Source of the DNA: Hymenobacter sp. HSC-4F20 | GTDB taxonomy: Bacteria > Bacteroidota > Bacteroidia > Cytophagales > Hymenobacteraceae | DNA: 64,000 nucleotides | Reading direction: 5' to 3' | Assembly (NCBI RefSeq): GCF_019599275.1 | Contig: NZ_JAHZTD010000004.1 | Span: forward strand, 372,001 to 436,000 | Part shown: in pieces, positions 51,983-61,700 of the stretch | Numbering within the stretch: the first letter of the stretch is position 1 | Layout of the letters: each line of letters starts with the position of its first letter | Program-made: the position numbers and the translations under genes | The notes under the pieces: model-generated | What the model saw: the letters and a program-made list of their open reading frames with translations, nothing else | The model's database searches: none | Told to the model about the DNA's origin: nothing

Positions 51983-54817
51983 ATGGCCGATAACTCCGCT
52001 TTGCAAGTGGCTGCTCCCGCAGCTGACCCCATTGACCAGCTCGACCCGCGCGAGTTCATTCTGATAAAAAATGCCCGGGTTCATAACCTCAAGAACCTGA
52101 GTGTAGCGCTGCCGCGCAATAAATTCATTGTGGTAACGGGCCTGTCGGGCTCGGGCAAGTCGAGTCTGGCGTTCGACACGCTCTACGCTGAGGGGCAGCG
52201 CATGTACGTGGAAAGCCTTTCCTCGTACGCCCGCCAGTTTCTGGGCCGTATGGACAAGCCCGATGTGGACTACATCCGGGGCATTTCGCCGGCTATTGCC
52301 ATTGAGCAGAAGGTCAGCATCAAGAACAACCGCTCCACGGTAGGTACCAGCACCGAAATCTACGACTACCTCAAGCTGCTCTTCGCCCGGGTAGGCCGCA
52401 CCTACTCGCCGGTGAGCGGGGAGCAGGTGCGCAAAGACAACGTGGCCGACGTAGTGGACTACCTCTTTCGCTTGCCCGAAGGTACCCGCGCCATGGTGCT
52501 GGCCCCGCTGCTACCCTCCGAGGACGGCCGGCCCATGAGCAAGGAGCTGGATTTGCTCTTGCAAAAAGGCTACAGCCGCGTGGTAGTAAATGGCGAAACT
52601 GCCTTCATTGAGGAGCTGATTGCCGAGGGCCAGCCCGAGGTGCAGGGCGACGTGTTTATTATGATTGACCGCGCCGTAATTCAGCCCGGCGACGAGGACC
52701 TGATGTTCCGCCTTTCCGACTCAGTGCAGACCGCTTTCTTTGAAGGCCACGGCACCTGCCTGGTGAAGCTCGATGAGGAAACCCGCACCTTCTCCGACCG
52801 GTTCGAGCTGGACGACCTAGTGTTCGAGGAGCCCAGCGTCAACTTTTTCTCTTTCAATAACCCCTACGGCGCTTGCCAGACCTGCGAAGGCTTCGGCTCG
52901 GTGCTGGGTATTGACGAGGATCTGGTAATTCCAGACAAGAGCCTGACCGTGTACGAAGGCGCTATTGCTCCCTGGCGTACTGATAAGCAAAGCGAGTGGC
53001 TGAAGCCGCTGCTCAAAAACGGTATCCGGTTCGATTTCCCCATTCACCGGCCCTACAATGAGCTGAGCGAAGCCGAGCGCCAACTGCTCTGGAAAGGCAA
53101 CAAGTACTTTGAGGGCCTCGACGCTTACTTCCGCTGGGTAGCTACGCAAACGCACAAAATCCAGTACCGGGTGCTGCAAAGCCGCTACCGGGGCCGCACT
53201 ACCTGCCCCGACTGCCGCGGCACCCGCCTGCGCAAAGACGCCCAGTACGTTAAAATCAGTGGCCAAAGCATTACCGACTTGGTGCTGCTACCCGTGAGCC
53301 GGGCCCTGGAGTTTTTCCAGAACCTGGATCTGCCCGAGCATGAAGCCAAAGTAGCCGAGCGCCTCGTGACGGAAGTAACCAACCGCCTGGAGTACCTAAA
53401 CCGGGTAGGCTTGGGCTACCTCACCCTCAACCGCCTGAGCAGTACGCTGTCGGGCGGGGAGAGCCAGCGGATTTCGTTGGCTACCTCCCTGGGTTCGGCG
53501 CTGGTAGGCTCCATGTACATTCTGGATGAGCCCAGCATTGGCCTGCACCCCAAGGATGCCGAGCAGCTCATTGGCGTGCTGCGCTCCTTGCAGCAGCTGG
53601 GCAACACCGTGATTGTGGTAGAGCACGAGGACAAGATGATGGAGCAGGCCGACCAGATTATCGACATCGGGCCCGAAGCTGGTAGCGGTGGCGGTATCCT
53701 GCAATTCCAAGGCACCTACGCCGAGGTCCTGACCTCCGACACCTATACCGGTCAGTATCTGAGCGGCCGCATGGAGGTAGCGGTGCCCAAAACGCGGCGG
53801 CCCTGGCGCAACGCCCTGGAGCTGACCGGCGCCCGCGAAAACAACCTCAAAAACGTATCGGTGAAGTTTCCGCTGAACGTGATGACGGTGGTAACGGGCG
53901 TATCCGGCTCGGGCAAATCCACTCTGATTCGGCGGATTCTGGCCCCGGCCCTGCTCAAGCAGCTCGGCGGCGGAGCCGGCGAAGCTACCGGCAAGTTCGA
54001 CCGCCTCATGGGCGTAAATGGGCAGGTGACGCATGTCGAGTTCGTGGATCAGAACCCCATCGGCAAGAGCAGCCGCTCGAACCCCGTGACCTACGTGAAA
54101 GCCTACGACGCCATCCGCAGCCTGTTTGCCGATCAGCAGCTGGCCAAAGCCCGCGGTTTCAAACCCTCGCACTTCTCCTTCAATATTGACGGCGGACGCT
54201 GCGAGGTGTGCCAGGGCGAAGGCCAGGTGAAAATCGAAATGCAGTTCATGGCCGATATCTACCTAACTTGCGAAGCCTGCGAGGGCCGCAAGTTCAAGCA
54301 GGATATTCTGGACGTGAAATACCAGGAGAAGAGCATCAACGAGGTGCTGGAAATGACCATCGAGGACAGCATCGAGTTCTTCAAGGACCAGCCCAAAATT
54401 GTGGAAAGGTTGAAGCCGCTCGACGACGTAGGGCTGGGCTACATCCGGCTGGGGCAGTCGGCCAACACGCTTTCCGGGGGCGAGGCCCAGCGCGTGAAGC
54501 TGGCCTCCTTCCTAACCAAGGGCAACACCCTGCAGAACGATAAAATCCTGTTCATCTTCGATGAGCCCAGCACCGGTCTGCACTTCCACGATATCAACAA
54601 GCTGATGACGGCCCTGAATGCGCTGGTGGAGCAAGGCAACTCCGTGCTCATCATCGAGCACAACATGGACATCATCAAGTGCGCCGACTGGGTTATTGAC
54701 CTGGGCCCTGAGGGCGGTATCAATGGCGGCCACCTGCTGTTCGAAGGCACGCCCGAGGAAATGGTGAAGCTCAAGGACTCCAACCACACCGCCCGTTTCC
54801 TGGCCGAAAAGCTGTAA
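51983..54817 (+). CDS. uvrA: Excinuclease ABC subunit A
   Basis: Damage-recognition ATPase of nucleotide excision repair, 944 aa. The first ABC module has Walker A GLSGSGKSSLAF and, separated by the zinc and UvrB-binding insertions, LSGGESQRISLA with ILDEPSIGLHP. The second has GVSGSGKSTLI, LSGGEAQRVKLA and FDEPSTGLH. The zinc-binding cysteines include CQTCEGFG with CPDCRGTRLR and CEVCQGEGQVKIEMQF with CEACEG. Length and order are standard. TACCTTCG at 51906-51913 is a near match to the -7 element. A terminator follows. Confidence 0.97.
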   Translation: MADNSALQVAAPAADPIDQLDPREFILIKNARVHNLKNLSVALPRNKFIVVTGLSGSGKSSLAFDTLYAEGQRMYVESLSSYARQFLGRMDKPDVDYIRGISPAIAIEQKVSIKNNRSTVGTSTEIYDYLKLLFARVGRTYSPVSGEQVRKDNVADVVDYLFRLPEGTRAMVLAPLLPSEDGRPMSKELDLLLQKGYSRVVVNGETAFIEELIAEGQPEVQGDVFIMIDRAVIQPGDEDLMFRLSDSVQTAFFEGHGTCLVKLDEETRTFSDRFELDDLVFEEPSVNFFSFNNPYGACQTCEGFGSVLGIDEDLVIPDKSLTVYEGAIAPWRTDKQSEWLKPLLKNGIRFDFPIHRPYNELSEAERQLLWKGNKYFEGLDAYFRWVATQTHKIQYRVLQSRYRGRTTCPDCRGTRLRKDAQYVKISGQSITDLVLLPVSRALEFFQNLDLPEHEAKVAERLVTEVTNRLEYLNRVGLGYLTLNRLSSTLSGGESQRISLATSLGSALVGSMYILDEPSIGLHPKDAEQLIGVLRSLQQLGNTVIVVEHEDKMMEQADQIIDIGPEAGSGGGILQFQGTYAEVLTSDTYTGQYLSGRMEVAVPKTRRPWRNALELTGARENNLKNVSVKFPLNVMTVVTGVSGSGKSTLIRRILAPALLKQLGGGAGEATGKFDRLMGVNGQVTHVEFVDQNPIGKSSRSNPVTYVKAYDAIRSLFADQQLAKARGFKPSHFSFNIDGGRCEVCQGEGQVKIEMQFMADIYLTCEACEGRKFKQDILDVKYQEKSINEVLEMTIEDSIEFFKDQPKIVERLKPLDDVGLGYIRLGQSANTLSGGEAQRVKLASFLTKGNTLQNDKILFIFDEPSTGLHFHDINKLMTALNALVEQGNSVLIIEHNMDIIKCADWVIDLGPEGGINGGHLLFEGTPEEMVKLKDSNHTARFLAEKL

Positions 54818-54844
54818 GCTGGCGTCCGTATTCTACCGTATAAC

Positions 54845-54875
54845 GAAGAGCCACCCAAAGGTGGCTCTTCTTCTA
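54845..54875 (+). terminator. Rho-independent terminator of uvrA
   Basis: A perfect 11-bp stem (54845-54855 with 54860-54870) with loop CAAA and a short T-rich tail. Confidence 0.82.
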
Positions 54876-54885
54876 TAGTACTACC

Positions 54886-55299
54886 ATGATTCTGGGGATT
54901 GAAGAAAAATTCAGGGTAGGCCAGCCCGCGCCCGGCGAGGAAAACCTCCTGATAAGCAGCACCGCGGCCAACAAGGAGTTTCAGGTGGTGTTCGAGGATG
55001 ATGGTACCACTGGTTATTTCTATGCCCTGCGCGACGCGGCGGAGCTGGAAATCCTGGATGCCCTGCACATCTATAACGTAGCGGATGTGGCCGACCGGCA
55101 CCTACCCGTTACGGCCCAGATTATGTGGGATGAAGCCCAAACCGCGGCCGTGTTGCTGCTGAACGGGCGGAGTCACGCCTTGTATGACTTCCAGCGACAG
55201 GCCGGATTCTGCCGAAACGCCTTCCCGCCCGCTAGAAATGGCCAGTTTGGCTCGCGGGAGCTCACCGACGAGCTGGTAGAAAAATATGTGGCTGCCTGA
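54886..55299 (+). CDS. DUF2251-like protein
   Basis: A 137-aa cytoplasmic protein. The pattern QVVFEDDGTTGYFYAL, ILDALHIYNVADV and NGRSHALYDFQRQAGFCRNA matches DUF2251 as I recall it, a family without assigned function. No catalytic motif. It starts 68 bases after uvrA, beyond the uvrA terminator. The next gene begins 51 bases later. Confidence 0.7.
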   Translation: MILGIEEKFRVGQPAPGEENLLISSTAANKEFQVVFEDDGTTGYFYALRDAAELEILDALHIYNVADVADRHLPVTAQIMWDEAQTAAVLLLNGRSHALYDFQRQAGFCRNAFPPARNGQFGSRELTDELVEKYVAA

Positions 55300-55350
55300 G
55301 CGCAGTGGGGGTAGGAAGGAAGAGTGCCCGATTTCTCGGTTATTCGTTCC

Positions 55351-56175
55351 ATGAACTCTTCTGCTACCTCCCAAGCCGCCTTCGATGCCCTGACGGCCCC
55401 CACCGAAAGTCGTGCTTGGCGCTGGGCTGCCTCGGCGGCTATTGTTGGCAACATTGCCATGAACTATGTCTCGCAGCGCTACCCCTTCAATGGGCAAACC
55501 AACGGGCAAGTATCGTACAAATACCCCACGCCGCTAACGCCCGCGGGCTATGCCTTCAGCATTTGGGGGCTGATTTTTCTGAGTCTGGCGGCGTACGCCA
55601 TCTGGCAGTTGCTCCCTGGCCAGCGTCGTAACCCGCTACCCGATGCCATTGCCCGAGCCCTGGTGGTAGCCAATCTGCTGACGTGCGCGTGGCTGGTGGT
55701 GTTTGCTTACGAGTTGCTGGTTCCGAGTGCGCTTATCATGCTGCTGTTGCTAGGCAGCTTGGCGGTAATGTATGGGCGGGCCCGCCACTATGTTCAGCGG
55801 GACGAGGCACCGTGGTACACCAGCGTGCCCTTTGGTTTGTACTTAGGCTGGATTTCGGTAGCCACCATGGTGAACGTGACACTTGCCCTTGGTACCAGAT
55901 GGCAAACCAGCCCCGCGCGAAGTATTGAAATAGCCATTGTGCTGTTGGGTGTTACCGCCGGACTGGCCCTGAATGTAACCAAGCGCTTCCGAGAGGTTGC
56001 CTACCCGGCTGCCGTAGTGTGGGGCCTGCTGGGTATTTGGGCCGCCCGCCGCTTCCAAGCCGATACGCTGGTTCTCTCCTGGATGGCATTGGGCGTAGCT
56101 ATCCTGGTAGTAGTGGTAGGGCTGGGGCTGGTATGGTGGGGTAGCAGAAAGGCAGTGATAAAGGCCGGCCGCTGA
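55351..56175 (+). CDS. TspO/MBR-like multi-pass membrane protein
   Basis: A 274-aa protein with about eight hydrophobic segments. TPAGYAFSIWGLIFLSLAAY matches the TPAG.AFSIWG signature of TspO/MBR-related proteins in Bacteroidota that are longer than the five-helix TspO. TspO members bind tetrapyrroles or cholesterol; the longer group is uncharacterised. The ATG at 55351 (MNSSATSQ) is preferred over a GTG nine codons upstream. The stop codon is adjacent to a hairpin (56176-56206). Confidence 0.75.
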   Translation: MNSSATSQAAFDALTAPTESRAWRWAASAAIVGNIAMNYVSQRYPFNGQTNGQVSYKYPTPLTPAGYAFSIWGLIFLSLAAYAIWQLLPGQRRNPLPDAIARALVVANLLTCAWLVVFAYELLVPSALIMLLLLGSLAVMYGRARHYVQRDEAPWYTSVPFGLYLGWISVATMVNVTLALGTRWQTSPARSIEIAIVLLGVTAGLALNVTKRFREVAYPAAVVWGLLGIWAARRFQADTLVLSWMALGVAILVVVVGLGLVWWGSRKAVIKAGR

Positions 56176-56206
56176 GGAATGAGAAAATGTCTCTATTGCT
56201 CATTCC
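56176..56206 (+). repeat. Short inverted repeat directly after the TspO-like gene
   Basis: GGAATGAG at 56176-56183 pairs with CTCATTCC at 56199-56206 (8 bp perfect), starting at the base after the TGA stop. The unit resembles the GAGGAATG arms of the gldD-recG element, so it may be a small remnant. It may also act as a weak terminator. Confidence 0.5.
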
Positions 56207-56247
56207 CCTAACTTGCGCCCTCACTCCCAACCTCAACCCTTTCCGCT

Positions 56248-57012
56248 ATGCGTAAGAATATTGTGGCCGGCAACTGGAAAATGAACACCACGCTCCAGGA
56301 TGGTCAGGCGCTGATTTCCGAAATCGTGCACATGGTGCAGGACGAAGTCACTGGCTCCCAGGTGGAGGTAGTCGTGTGCCCGCCCTTTCCGTTTCTGTCG
56401 GCTATTGGCAAGCAATTGCCCAGCGGCGGCCGTTTCCACCTCGGCGCTCAAAACTGCCACCAAAAAGAAAGCGGTGCTTTTACTGGCGAAGTATCGGCCA
56501 AGATGCTGCAGTCAGTAGGCGCCGAGTATGTAATTCTGGGGCACTCAGAGCGCCGTCAGTATTTCCGCGAGGACGATGAGCTGCTGAGCCAGAAGCTAAA
56601 AGCGGCTCTGGCGGCCGGTCTGAAGCCAATTTTCTGCGTGGGCGAGAGCCTGGAAACCCGCGAGAATGAAGAAACCTTCCAGTTTATTGGCAAGCAGCTG
56701 AAAGATGGCCTGTTCCACCTTTCGAATGAGGAGTTCGACCAGGTAGTTATTGCCTATGAGCCCATCTGGGCCATCGGGACCGGCAAAACCGCTACCAGCG
56801 CGCAAGCACAGGAAGTACACGCCTTTATCCGCGAGCAAATTGCCCGTGCTTATGATGCTGAAGCTGCCGAAAACACCACTATTCTCTACGGCGGCTCGGC
56901 TAACGCGCAGAACGCCCGGGAGCTGTTCAGCCAGCCCGATGTAGACGGTGGCCTGATTGGTGGCGCTTCTCTCAAGTCGCGGGACTTTACCGAAATTATT
57001 AAGTCGTTCTAA
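56248..57012 (+). CDS. tpiA: Triosephosphate isomerase
   Basis: Glycolytic enzyme of 254 aa that interconverts DHAP and glyceraldehyde-3-P. Substrate-binding NWKMN near the N-terminus (N11 and K13 region), catalytic histidine in VILGHSERRQYF, catalytic glutamate in IAYEPIWAIGTGKTA and the phosphate loop in LYGGSANAQN with GGLIGGASL. All catalytic residues and length are normal. It is a stand-alone gene here. Confidence 0.97.
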   Translation: MRKNIVAGNWKMNTTLQDGQALISEIVHMVQDEVTGSQVEVVVCPPFPFLSAIGKQLPSGGRFHLGAQNCHQKESGAFTGEVSAKMLQSVGAEYVILGHSERRQYFREDDELLSQKLKAALAAGLKPIFCVGESLETRENEETFQFIGKQLKDGLFHLSNEEFDQVVIAYEPIWAIGTGKTATSAQAQEVHAFIREQIARAYDAEAAENTTILYGGSANAQNARELFSQPDVDGGLIGGASLKSRDFTEIIKSF

Positions 57013-57034
57013 GTATCCGGCAGCAAGTTTGCTC

Positions 57035-57116
57035 TTGTCATCCTGAACCCCGCCCCGGGCCTGTGCAGAAGGTAGCTTCGATAGCCAAAGGTCCTGGGCG
57101 AGGTTTAGGATAACAA
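57035..57116. repeat. Imperfect 31-bp inverted repeat between tpiA and the DUF6150 gene
   Basis: Arms at 57035-57065 and 57086-57116 are inverted copies with 25 of 31 positions identical, beginning TTGTCATCCTGAAC / TTGTTATCCTAAAC, with a 20-base centre. There is no T-tract and no gene inside. The compact symmetrical form suggests a REP-like interspersed repeat. Confidence 0.7.
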
Positions 57117-57148
57117 CCGGTTTTTAGGCCGCCAGCTTCAGCCCGTAC

Positions 57149-57529
57149 ATGCTCACTACTTTTCTCCTTTCCGGCTTGCTTGCGCTGAACCCGTTTCGGT
57201 CGGTGCCGGTCGTTCCGTTAGCCGTGCCGGCCGCCCTGAGTTCCGTGGACCCCTGCCGCCTCTACGGCTCTGTGTACCTCGAAACCGATTCGCGCCGCCG
57301 CAGCCAGTGCTTTGGGGTAGTGTACCAGGAGCCGGATGAGGGCTTTGCCGACCTAATGGTATTTCAGGAAACCAACAAGCTTTTCGCCGACAAGGTAGGC
57401 CTGTGGTACCTCACCGACTCCCGCGACTTCGCCGACTATGTGCTCCTGGTGACGGATAACCGCAACTTGGCCGACTTCTCATTCCATTATACCAAGGTGC
57501 GTTCCTACGCGGGCTGCCGCAGGCAATAG
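57149..57529 (+). CDS. DUF6150 family exported protein
   Basis: A 126-aa protein with a signal-like hydrophobic N-terminus (MLTTFLLSGLLALNPF) and two cysteines in the mature part plus one near the end (DPCRLYGSVYLETD, RSQCFGVVYQEPDEGFADLM, YAGCRRQ). The regular YxE...FADxMVF...LFADKVGLWYLTDSR.FADY pattern matches DUF6150, a family of unknown function. It is followed by a terminator, after which prmA begins. Confidence 0.8.
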   Translation: MLTTFLLSGLLALNPFRSVPVVPLAVPAALSSVDPCRLYGSVYLETDSRRRSQCFGVVYQEPDEGFADLMVFQETNKLFADKVGLWYLTDSRDFADYVLLVTDNRNLADFSFHYTKVRSYAGCRRQ

Positions 57530-57556
57530 TATGCCTCGTTTTTTCCCCGACCTTTG

Positions 57557-57591
57557 CCGTCCCGTTCCTGTCAGGTGCGGGACGGTTTTTT
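57557..57591 (+). terminator. Rho-independent terminator of the DUF6150 gene
   Basis: A perfect 8-bp stem CCGTCCCG/CGGGACGG (57557-57564 with 57578-57585) followed by six T. Confidence 0.85.
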
Positions 57592-57617
57592 GTTGATTGA
57601 CCCCTAGTAGGTATAGT

Positions 57618-58454
57618 ATGGATTACATTGAACTGCGCGTGCAGGCCCCCCGCGAACTGTCAGATATTCTGGTGGCCGAACTAGCTGAGGTAGGCTTTAA
57701 CACCTTCGAAGACAATGAAGAAGGTTTCTGCGCTTACATTGACGAAGACCAGTTCTCAGCCGATGCCGTAGCCGAAGTCATGAGCCGCTACGAAGGTTTG
57801 GGCGAGCTGGAGTTCTCGCACCGCGTAATTACCCGCCAGAACTGGAACGCCGAATGGGAAAAGAACTTCCAGCCCTTGGTTATTGCCGATAAGGTATCGG
57901 TGCGGGCGCCGTTCCACGAAGCCCGGCCCGACCTGGAGCACGAAATTGTGATTATGCCGCGCATGTCCTTCGGCACCGGCCACCACGATACAACGGCCCT
58001 GATGATTACCAACCAGCTAGGCATCGACCACCAGGGCAAACGGGTACTGGACATGGGCTGCGGTACCGGTATTCTGGCCGTGATGGCCGTGCAACTGGGT
58101 GCCGACTATGTGCTAGCCGTGGACGTGGAGCCCTGGACCGCCGAAAATGCCGCCGATAACGCTGCTGAAAACAACGTGCAGGATAAAGTGGAGGCTCGCC
58201 TCGGCGACGTGACGGCCCTGGAAGGGGAGGAGCCCTTCGATATTATCCTGGCCAACATCAACCGCAACGTGCTGCTGGAAGACATGGGTGCCTACGCCCG
58301 GTACCTGAAGCCTGGCGGCCCCATCCTGTTCTCCGGATTCTATGAAGATGACCTGCCCTTGATCCGGGAAGCCGCCGAAAAAGCAGGGTTTCAGTACGAA
58401 AATCATCGCACGCAAAATCATTGGGTTTCGGCCGTGTTTCGGCAGTCAGCCTAA
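57618..58454 (+). CDS. prmA: Ribosomal protein L11 methyltransferase
   Basis: SAM-dependent methyltransferase of 278 aa that trimethylates L11. After an N-terminal substrate-binding domain, the SAM site is VLDMGCGTGILAVMAVQLGA (about residues 142-162), then the AVDVEPWTAENAADN acidic loop, and the NPPY-type motif as LANINRNVLLE. RMSFGTGHHDTTALM, a PrmA hallmark, precedes it. The ATG at 57618 gives the conserved MDYIELRV start; a TTG upstream is rejected. A terminator follows. Confidence 0.93.
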   Translation: MDYIELRVQAPRELSDILVAELAEVGFNTFEDNEEGFCAYIDEDQFSADAVAEVMSRYEGLGELEFSHRVITRQNWNAEWEKNFQPLVIADKVSVRAPFHEARPDLEHEIVIMPRMSFGTGHHDTTALMITNQLGIDHQGKRVLDMGCGTGILAVMAVQLGADYVLAVDVEPWTAENAADNAAENNVQDKVEARLGDVTALEGEEPFDIILANINRNVLLEDMGAYARYLKPGGPILFSGFYEDDLPLIREAAEKAGFQYENHRTQNHWVSAVFRQSA

Positions 58455-58483
58455 GCGAGTAGTATTTTACCGAAAACCTGCCC

Positions 58484-58525
58484 CGCCGCCCGAGCAACAA
58501 TTTTGCTTGGGCGGCGTCGTTTTTG
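58484..58525 (+). terminator. Rho-independent terminator of prmA
   Basis: A 14-bp GC-rich stem with one wobble (58484-58497 with 58503-58516), a 5-base loop and TCGTTTTT. Confidence 0.85.
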
Positions 58526-58702
58526 GAGTTCGGTCTGCGCACTGAGCCGCACCTATTCAGGCGGAGTAAACAAAGCTGAGCCTCAGAATGGTACAAAAAA
58601 AGGGTGGCTTATGATTGTGGCGTGGGCGGGGGAAATACGGCGCGAAAAGTGCTGGGTTTTGCCGAAATTGTAGGCGATTAATCAGGCTTTGACGAATTTG
58701 AT

Positions 58703-61700
58703 ATGAAGCGTACTCTACTTGGATGGGTTTGCGCGCTGCTGTTGGGAATGAGTGCTCCGGCCTGGGCACAGCAGAAGCCGCAACCTGCCAAACAACCGGC
58801 TGGCACCGCGCCAACTGCCGCTCCGGCGTTGCCCAAGTTCACGGGCAAGCTCAGCTCGGAGCCCGAGCAGTTTATGGTGGATGTGCAGTCGATGATGGCT
58901 ACCACCAACATGGCCTCAGCTAAAGCTGCTGGCGCCCGGATGCAGCAACTGTGGGCCAGCAACAAGCTCACGGCTACCCAACAGCGTTACATTGTGTCGC
59001 TGAGCCAGTACATGCTGGCGCGTAAGTTTCGGCCGCGGCCCCACTTCGAGCACTTTTACACCGCCATTGCGGCCGGGGCGCTGGTGCAGAATTTCTCCGA
59101 TCAGCAAATGACGGAGTTTCTGAGTGTGGCAGGCAAAACTTTGGAAAAGGAGTTGCCCGCGGAATCGGAAAAGTTCTTGGCCAGCGCGGCGCAGTTCCTG
59201 GATACCAAGTTTCTATACCGCTCCCGCTACAGCACCTTGCGGGTAGTGGGGGGCACGTTCAGCTTCGCTTACAACGAGACGGACATGCCCTCTCTGGCGC
59301 CCGCGCCCGTAGCCGCACCTGCTCCGGCCCCTGCCACAGTATCTACCAAAAAGCTGGATACCAAAGCCACTGCCACCAAAAAGAACAGCGGCTGGGGCGA
59401 CGAAGACCCCTGGGGCTCCGACAACGGCTGGGATACGCCTAAGAAATCGGGCACTGGTACTGCCGCAGCCAAACCCGCTGATACTGGCTGGGCCAACCAG
59501 GCGCCCTCGTACAGTTCCTACATGGCCCCGTCTACCCGCGGGCCGGTGCTGTTGCTGAAGGATGCCGACTTGTTTATGGCCTCCTCCGGTGATTCAGTCT
59601 ACATCCGCAAAACCGGCGGGGCCGTTGTGCCCACCCGCAACCGCTTTGTGGGCTACGGTGGGCAGTTTGCCTGGCAGGTGAACACCAGCCCCGTTACGGC
59701 CGACCTGACCACCTACGATTTCGATATTACCCGCCCGGAATTCACGGCTAACCCCGTAACGCTTACCTACCCCGCCGTGCTGGAACAGCCCGTGCAGGGC
59801 TGGCTGGCCTACCGTAGCCTCAAGCGCAAAACCCCGACTACCGATACTGGCTACCCCCGCTTTATTTCCACCACCAACGATGCGCGGGTAAAAAACATCG
59901 GTGAGAACATTCGCTACTTCGGGGGCTTCTCGCTGTCGGGCAATCGGGCCTTGTCCTCGTCCCTGGACGGGGCGTTGTCGCGCATTATCGTGGACGTGGA
60001 CGGCAAGCCCAAGTTCCGGGCCGCCTCGCGGGTGTATGAGCTGGGCGACTCCATCATTACGGCCGCTCACGCCTCCGTTACCATCTTCCAGGACAAGCAG
60101 GACTCCCTGACCCACCCCGGCGTAAAGCTTAAGTACAACAAGCCCAAGCAGGTGCTGCAGCTGGCCCGCGAGAGTGGCCTCTACAAAACCACGCCCTTCT
60201 ACGACTCCTACCACCAGATGGAAGTGACGGCCGAGCTGCTAACCTGGCCTGTACGCACCCCCTACATCGACTTTTCCATCCTCACGGCCAAGAATCAGGT
60301 AACGGCCAACTTCGAGTCCAAGGAGTTCTACACCAACACCCGCTACCAGCAAATCAAGGCCATCAACAAGCTGCACCCCTTGCAGATGGTGGTGGGTTAC
60401 AGCATGGAAAACGGCAATAAGAAGCTGTTTACCATCCAGGACGTGGCCACTTTCCGCCAGCTCAAGCCCGACAACGTGCGCACGGCGGTGGCCGGTTTGG
60501 CCCGCGACGGGTACGTGGCCTGGTATCCGCAGACCGACCAGGTAGTGCTGCTACCCAAGGCCCTGCACTACGTGAACTCCTCGCGCGGCAAAAAGGACTA
60601 CGACCACATTGCCATCAAGAGCCTCTCGCCCTCGGGCAAAAACGCTACCCTTGATCTGAATTCCAACGACCTGATTGTGCGGGGCGTGGACCGCTTCAAC
60701 TTCTCCGACGACTCCGTAACCGTGTTTGTGAAGCCCGATTCCTCGGTGATTCGGATTCAGAAAAACCGCGGCGTGCTGTTCAACGGCACCGTGGTAGCTT
60801 CGGCTTTCGTGTTTAAGGGCAAAGAGTTTAAGTTCGACTACGACGGCTTCTACATCGACCTGGTGAAGATTGACTCCATCATTGTGAAGGGGAAAGGCTC
60901 CAAGGGCTCGGTGATGAAGGCCCGCAAGGATGTGGACTGGACCCTGACCAACAAGAAGAAGAACTCGGCCGGCCGCCTCTACATCAACGCGCCCAACAAC
61001 AAGTCGGGCCGCAAGAAGCTGGGCGCCTACCCCACCTTCGACGCCAGCACCGGGGCCTACGTGTACTTCGACAAGCCCGAAGTGCTGGGTGGGGCCTATG
61101 ACACCACCATGTACTTCGACATCCCGCCCTTCAAGCTCGACTCCCTGAACAACAAAAACCGGGTGGCCGTGGGCTTCAAGGGTACGTTCGTGTCGGGCGG
61201 CATTATGCCCGACTTCCAGACCAAACTGAGTATGCAGGAAGATGGCTCCCTGGGCTTCGTATACAACGTGCCCAAGGAAGGATTTCCGCTGTATGGAGGG
61301 AAGGGGCGCCTGTTCAACAAGGTGCGCATGAACAACCAGGGCCTGCAAGGCGTCGGGAACGTGAAGTACCTCACCGGCGACTTCCAGAGCGACCAGTTCG
61401 TGTTCTACCGCGACTCGGTGGTGACCGTGGGCAAGAGTGGGACCATTCTGCCGGGGCCGCTCAGCGGGACGGAGTTTGCCAAGGTGAACTTCCTGCCCGG
61501 CTACCAGATGAAGTGGGCTGTGAAGCAGGACTCGATGTACCTGACGACTCAGACCCAGGGCGAAGCATTCAAGCTCTACGACAACAACAACGGCTTCAAG
61601 GGTACGCTCACCTACACACCTGGCGGCCTCTACGGCGACGGCCGCATGGACGGGCCGCAGTCGTTTATCCGCTCCACGCAGTTTGCCTTCAAGCCTACCC

